Positions 5,989 through 7,791 of a stretch of DNA of 7,791 nucleotides are shown one piece after another. The notes under the pieces are model-generated. The model was not told the origin of the DNA. It searched no databases and worked only from the letters and a program-made list of their open reading frames with translations. This stretch comes from Acidimicrobiaceae bacterium (lineage in GTDB: Bacteria > Actinomycetota > Acidimicrobiia > Acidimicrobiales > RAAP-2). The position numbers and the translations under genes are program-made. The stretch's first letter is position 1, and the number at the start of each line of letters is the position of its first letter. Location of the stretch: positions 1 through 7,791 of the forward strand of contig JAUTXB010000124.1 in the NCBI GenBank assembly GCA_030838245.1, in the 5' to 3' direction.

Positions 5989-6723
5989 TCACTGTAGACC
6001 CGAACGCATGTTCGATGTTGGATAGTGGCCCCCAGGCACGGACAGGGTGGCCACGGTCTCGTACCGGCCCGTTTCGCCCCTCGAGATCGAGGCAACCAGG
6101 GCAAGCTCGTTGACCGGCCATTCCATTCCCCCCGCCGGCCCGACCGGCAGCCCGGCCAGCGGCCGTACATCGTCGCGATGGCGACGTGACCGGCCAACCG
6201 TGAGGTGCCCGGTGAAGGGAGCAGTGTCGACTCCGGTGGTCCCCGCCGCAGAACGGGCCTCAGCAGAACGGGCCTCGGCAGAACGGGCGCCGGCAGAGGG
6301 GTGAGCGTAGGCGGTCCGCACCGAGGCGGCCAGGGCATCGAGCCCCGTGACCGGGACGTAGAGCACGGACCGACCGAAGCACCCGGTGACGGCACCCAGT
6401 CGGGCGACCGTCCCGGCGTGGTTGGCGACGGGAACGTGTCCCAATAGAGCGGCGGCGTCGTCGACGGCGACGTCATCTCCCACAGCTGTCTCGCCGGTCT
6501 CGGCCGTTGCCATCTGGGCGGTTGCCGGCTCGCTGGTTGCACGCTCATCAGACGCGGCGTCGCCGAGAGCACGCTCATCAGACGCGGCGTCGCCGAGAAA
6601 GACGAGGGTGATGTGCCAACGGAAAGAGGGTATCCAGCGGACCGAGTCCACGTCGGGATGCTCAATCTCGGCAAGGGCGGCGACCACCGGCGGTGGCGGC
6701 CAGACAGCGACGAACAGACGCAC
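5989..6723 (-). CDS. thpR: RNA 2',3'-cyclic phosphodiesterase, LigT/ThpR family
   Basis: Two-histidine (2H) phosphoesterase that opens 2',3'-cyclic phosphate RNA ends and can ligate tRNA halves through 2'-5' bonds in vitro; cytosolic. From GTG at 6723 the protein has 244 residues and begins RLFVAVWPP, the usual start of the family. Both catalytic motifs are present: HITL (residues 37-40, after SFRW) and HLTV (173-176, after APFTG). E. coli ThpR has 176 residues with its two histidines about 80 apart; here they are 136 apart. The excess comes from two polar low-complexity loops, at about 46-90 and 143-162, each containing short in-frame tandem duplications. The frame is open up to 7011, but that part is not family-like and runs antisense to the next gene, so I reject it; GGGGGA lies 12 bases before GTG, a poor fit. 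In Deinococcus radiodurans ligT sits in a cinA-ligT-recA operon; here cinA is missing but the ligT-recA link is kept. The stop codon is 121 bp from recA. Confidence 0.88.
   Translation of the reverse strand: MRLFVAVWPPPPVVAALAEIEHPDVDSVRWIPSFRWHITLVFLGDAASDERALGDAASDERATSEPATAQMATAETGETAVGDDVAVDDAAALLGHVPVANHAGTVARLGAVTGCFGRSVLYVPVTGLDALAASVRTAYAHPSAGARSAEARSAEARSAAGTTGVDTAPFTGHLTVGRSRRHRDDVRPLAGLPVGPAGGMEWPVNELALVASISRGETGRYETVATLSVPGGHYPTSNMRSGLQ
5991..5996 (-). promoter_or_regulatory. Candidate -10 element of the recA promoter
   Basis: TACAGT on the - strand fits TAnnnT and begins 4 bases downstream of the LexA box, so bound LexA would cover the -10/-35 spacer. No good -35 hexamer is found at 17-18 bases, so the call is weak. 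Confidence 0.25.
6001..6014. promoter_or_regulatory. LexA-binding SOS box controlling recA
   Basis: CGAACGCATGTTCG matches the actinobacterial/Bacillus consensus CGAACRNRYGTTYG at every position. It lies 133 bp upstream of the recA start and 12 bp inside the 3' end of thpR, where it encodes part of the C-terminal SNMRS. LexA bound here should repress recA until DNA damage. Its distance from the thpR start makes control of thpR initiation unlikely. Confidence 0.88.
6248..6300. repeat. 15-bp tandem repeat inside thpR
   Basis: Units start at 6248, 6263 and 6278, with a partial fourth at 6293. The first two differ by one base (final A/G), the third by three, and all begin GCAGAACGGGC. On the coding (-) strand they give the pentapeptide EARSA repeated in frame, in the loop before catalytic motif 2. 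Confidence 0.85.
6539..6598. repeat. Exact 30-bp tandem duplication inside thpR
   Basis: Bases 6539-6568 are repeated without a mismatch at 6569-6598. The duplication is in frame and doubles the decapeptide LGDAASDERA right after catalytic motif HITLVF. Perfect identity, including third codon positions, suggests a recent event. Confidence 0.95.
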
Positions 6724-6752
6724 CCGACCAGTCTGTCCCCCAAAGACGGGTT

Positions 6753-6804
6753 GGTAGGCGCGGCCGAGGCCCGGTAGGCAGGCGCGGCCGAAGGCCGCGT
6801 CTGC
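6753..6804. repeat. Degenerate direct repeat and hairpin in the thpR / DUF3048 divergent gap
   Basis: GGTAGGC occurs at 6753 and 6773, each followed by GCGGCCGA, with a 4-base insertion in the second copy. The second copy is part of a 12-bp stem (6778-6789 with 6793-6804, one G-T pair) around a GAA loop; its core CGCGGCC/GGCCGCG is perfect. It lies 49 bp before the DUF3048 gene and may be a leader hairpin, a thpR-side regulatory site or slippage debris. Confidence 0.5.
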
Positions 6805-6853
6805 CCGAGGATCAACGCTTGCCACCACCCTCTCCGAGTAGCCTGCCCGGTCA

Positions 6854-7791
6854 ATGTCCGACGATTCGACCCCAGACAGCGGCAAGACCGGTCCGGGAGG
6901 CGGGTCGGACCTTCCCGCCGGCCAGGGCGCCGAAGGCTCCGGTCCGACCGCAACGGCCCCCACGGTGATGTCCAGAAAAGAGCTCCGAGCACAACGGGGC
7001 GCCCCACACACCTGGTACTACGTCCTCGCTGGGGTAGCCATGCTCATCGTGGCCGGCGTGGTCGCCCTGGTGGTCACCTCGGGGAGCAAGCCGAGCAGCG
7101 CCAGCAAACCCCCGGCCACCACGTCGACCATCGCCGTCCCGCCGTCGACCACGGTGCCCACGACCTGTCCCCTCACCGGCACGCCGGCCCCGGGCGGCAC
7201 GGTGCCGGCCCGACCGGCACTCGGGGTCAAGATCGGCAACTACCCCGACGACCGACCGTCAGCCGGGCTCAACCAGGCCGACGTCGTCTTCGAGGAACCG
7301 GTCGAGGGGGGCATCACCCGCCTGGTCGCCGTCTTCCAGTGCCAGAGCCCCGCTCTGGTCGGTGACCTCCGCTCGGCCCGGCAACCCGACGTGGGCATTT
7401 TGTCCCAGCTGTCCAAGCCCCTGTTCGTCCACGCCGGCGGCATCGACCCGGTCATCGCCTTGCTGCAGGCGGCCAACCTCACCGACGAGAACCTCCAAAG
7501 CGGCCCGGCCGCATCGGCCGTCATCCAACAGCCCGGTCGCTACGCCCCCTACAGCACGTTTGCCAACACGGCGACGCTGTGGGGACTGGACCCCAGCGAC
7601 ACCACGCCACCAGCACCCATCTTCACCTACACCGCCGCCCCGCCGGCCGGTTCGGTGGCCGGGTCCGGTGGGAGCGCGCATATCCCCTTCTCGGGCACCT
7701 CCGACGTGACCTGGACGTGGAACCCAGCGGCCAACAACTACCTCCGGTCCTATTCGACCGGACCGGACACACTGATCGACGGCTCCCAGAG
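6854..7791 (+). CDS. Membrane-anchored DUF3048 (YerB-like) protein, 3' end cut off
   Basis: The gene runs off the window; 312 residues are visible. Start is ATG at 6854, the first start after an in-frame TAG at 6839; a second ATG at 6968 (residue 39) would also keep the membrane segment, and neither has a clear Shine-Dalgarno. Order of parts: a Gly/Pro/Asp-rich cytosolic tail (1-38), the basic patch SRKELRAQR (40-48), one transmembrane helix (about 55-75), a Ser/Thr/Pro linker (76-104), then the DUF3048 N-terminal domain. The last shows the family's hallmarks: DRPSAGLNQADVVFEEPVEGG (from 133), ITRLVAVFQ (154-162), GDLRSARQPD (170-179) and FVHAGG. Two cysteines, 105 and 163, would be extracytoplasmic and may form a disulfide. 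Members such as Bacillus YerB are surface lipoproteins of unknown function; this one has a membrane anchor instead of a lipobox. It is divergent from thpR. Confidence 0.85.
   Translation, partial: MSDDSTPDSGKTGPGGGSDLPAGQGAEGSGPTATAPTVMSRKELRAQRGAPHTWYYVLAGVAMLIVAGVVALVVTSGSKPSSASKPPATTSTIAVPPSTTVPTTCPLTGTPAPGGTVPARPALGVKIGNYPDDRPSAGLNQADVVFEEPVEGGITRLVAVFQCQSPALVGDLRSARQPDVGILSQLSKPLFVHAGGIDPVIALLQAANLTDENLQSGPAASAVIQQPGRYAPYSTFANTATLWGLDPSDTTPPAPIFTYTAAPPAGSVAGSGGSAHIPFSGTSDVTWTWNPAANNYLRSYSTGPDTLIDGSQ

Noticed and set aside
6248..6300. 15-bp repeats as a CRISPR-like or iteron array
   Set aside because: The units are contiguous with no spacers, are in frame and lie inside a coding sequence, so they are a coding microsatellite.
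6724..7011. N-terminal extension of the thpR reading frame
   Set aside because: The extra 96 codons are antisense to the DUF3048 gene and unlike the family, whose members begin close to RLFVAVWP.

Overview
The window is GC-rich, tightly packed chromosomal DNA. It has GTG starts, Thr/Ser/Pro-rich linkers in exported proteins, a LexA box of the Gram-positive type and an actinobacterial-looking RecA. This points to an actinomycete, and I infer, without being able to test it, the class Acidimicrobiia. No mobile element, CRISPR array, rRNA or tRNA is visible.

Layout from left to right: (1) the 3' part of an aldo/keto reductase gene, + strand; (2) a complete group 2 sigma-70 factor gene, + strand, preceded by a 218-bp gap holding two inverted repeats; (3) a SnoaL/NTF2-like gene, - strand, converging on the sigma gene with a 24-bp gap; (4) a divergent intergenic region, then a Tat-exported protein related to the large (beta) subunit of N,N-dimethylformamidase, + strand; (5) a convergent junction with two back-to-back strong hairpins; (6) recA, - strand; (7) a LigT/ThpR-type RNA 2',3'-cyclic phosphodiesterase gene, - strand, just upstream of recA and expanded by short tandem duplications; (8) a divergent gap, then the 5' part of a membrane-anchored DUF3048 (YerB-like) protein gene, + strand, running off the right end.

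The clearest functional unit is thpR-recA. The pair is co-oriented, 121 bp apart, with a perfect match to the actinobacterial/Bacillus LexA consensus inside the last codons of thpR, so recA should have its own DNA-damage-controlled transcription. A perfect 9-bp hairpin lies between that box and recA. The other genes look like independent units; the aldo/keto reductase and the sigma factor share a strand, but a putative terminator and an operator-like palindrome separate them.

I see no clear previously undescribed multi-gene system. The points most worth a second look are the placement of the SOS operator, the cluster of in-frame microduplications in thpR, the palindrome before the sigma factor gene, and the exported dimethylformamidase-like protein, whose substrate is unknown.
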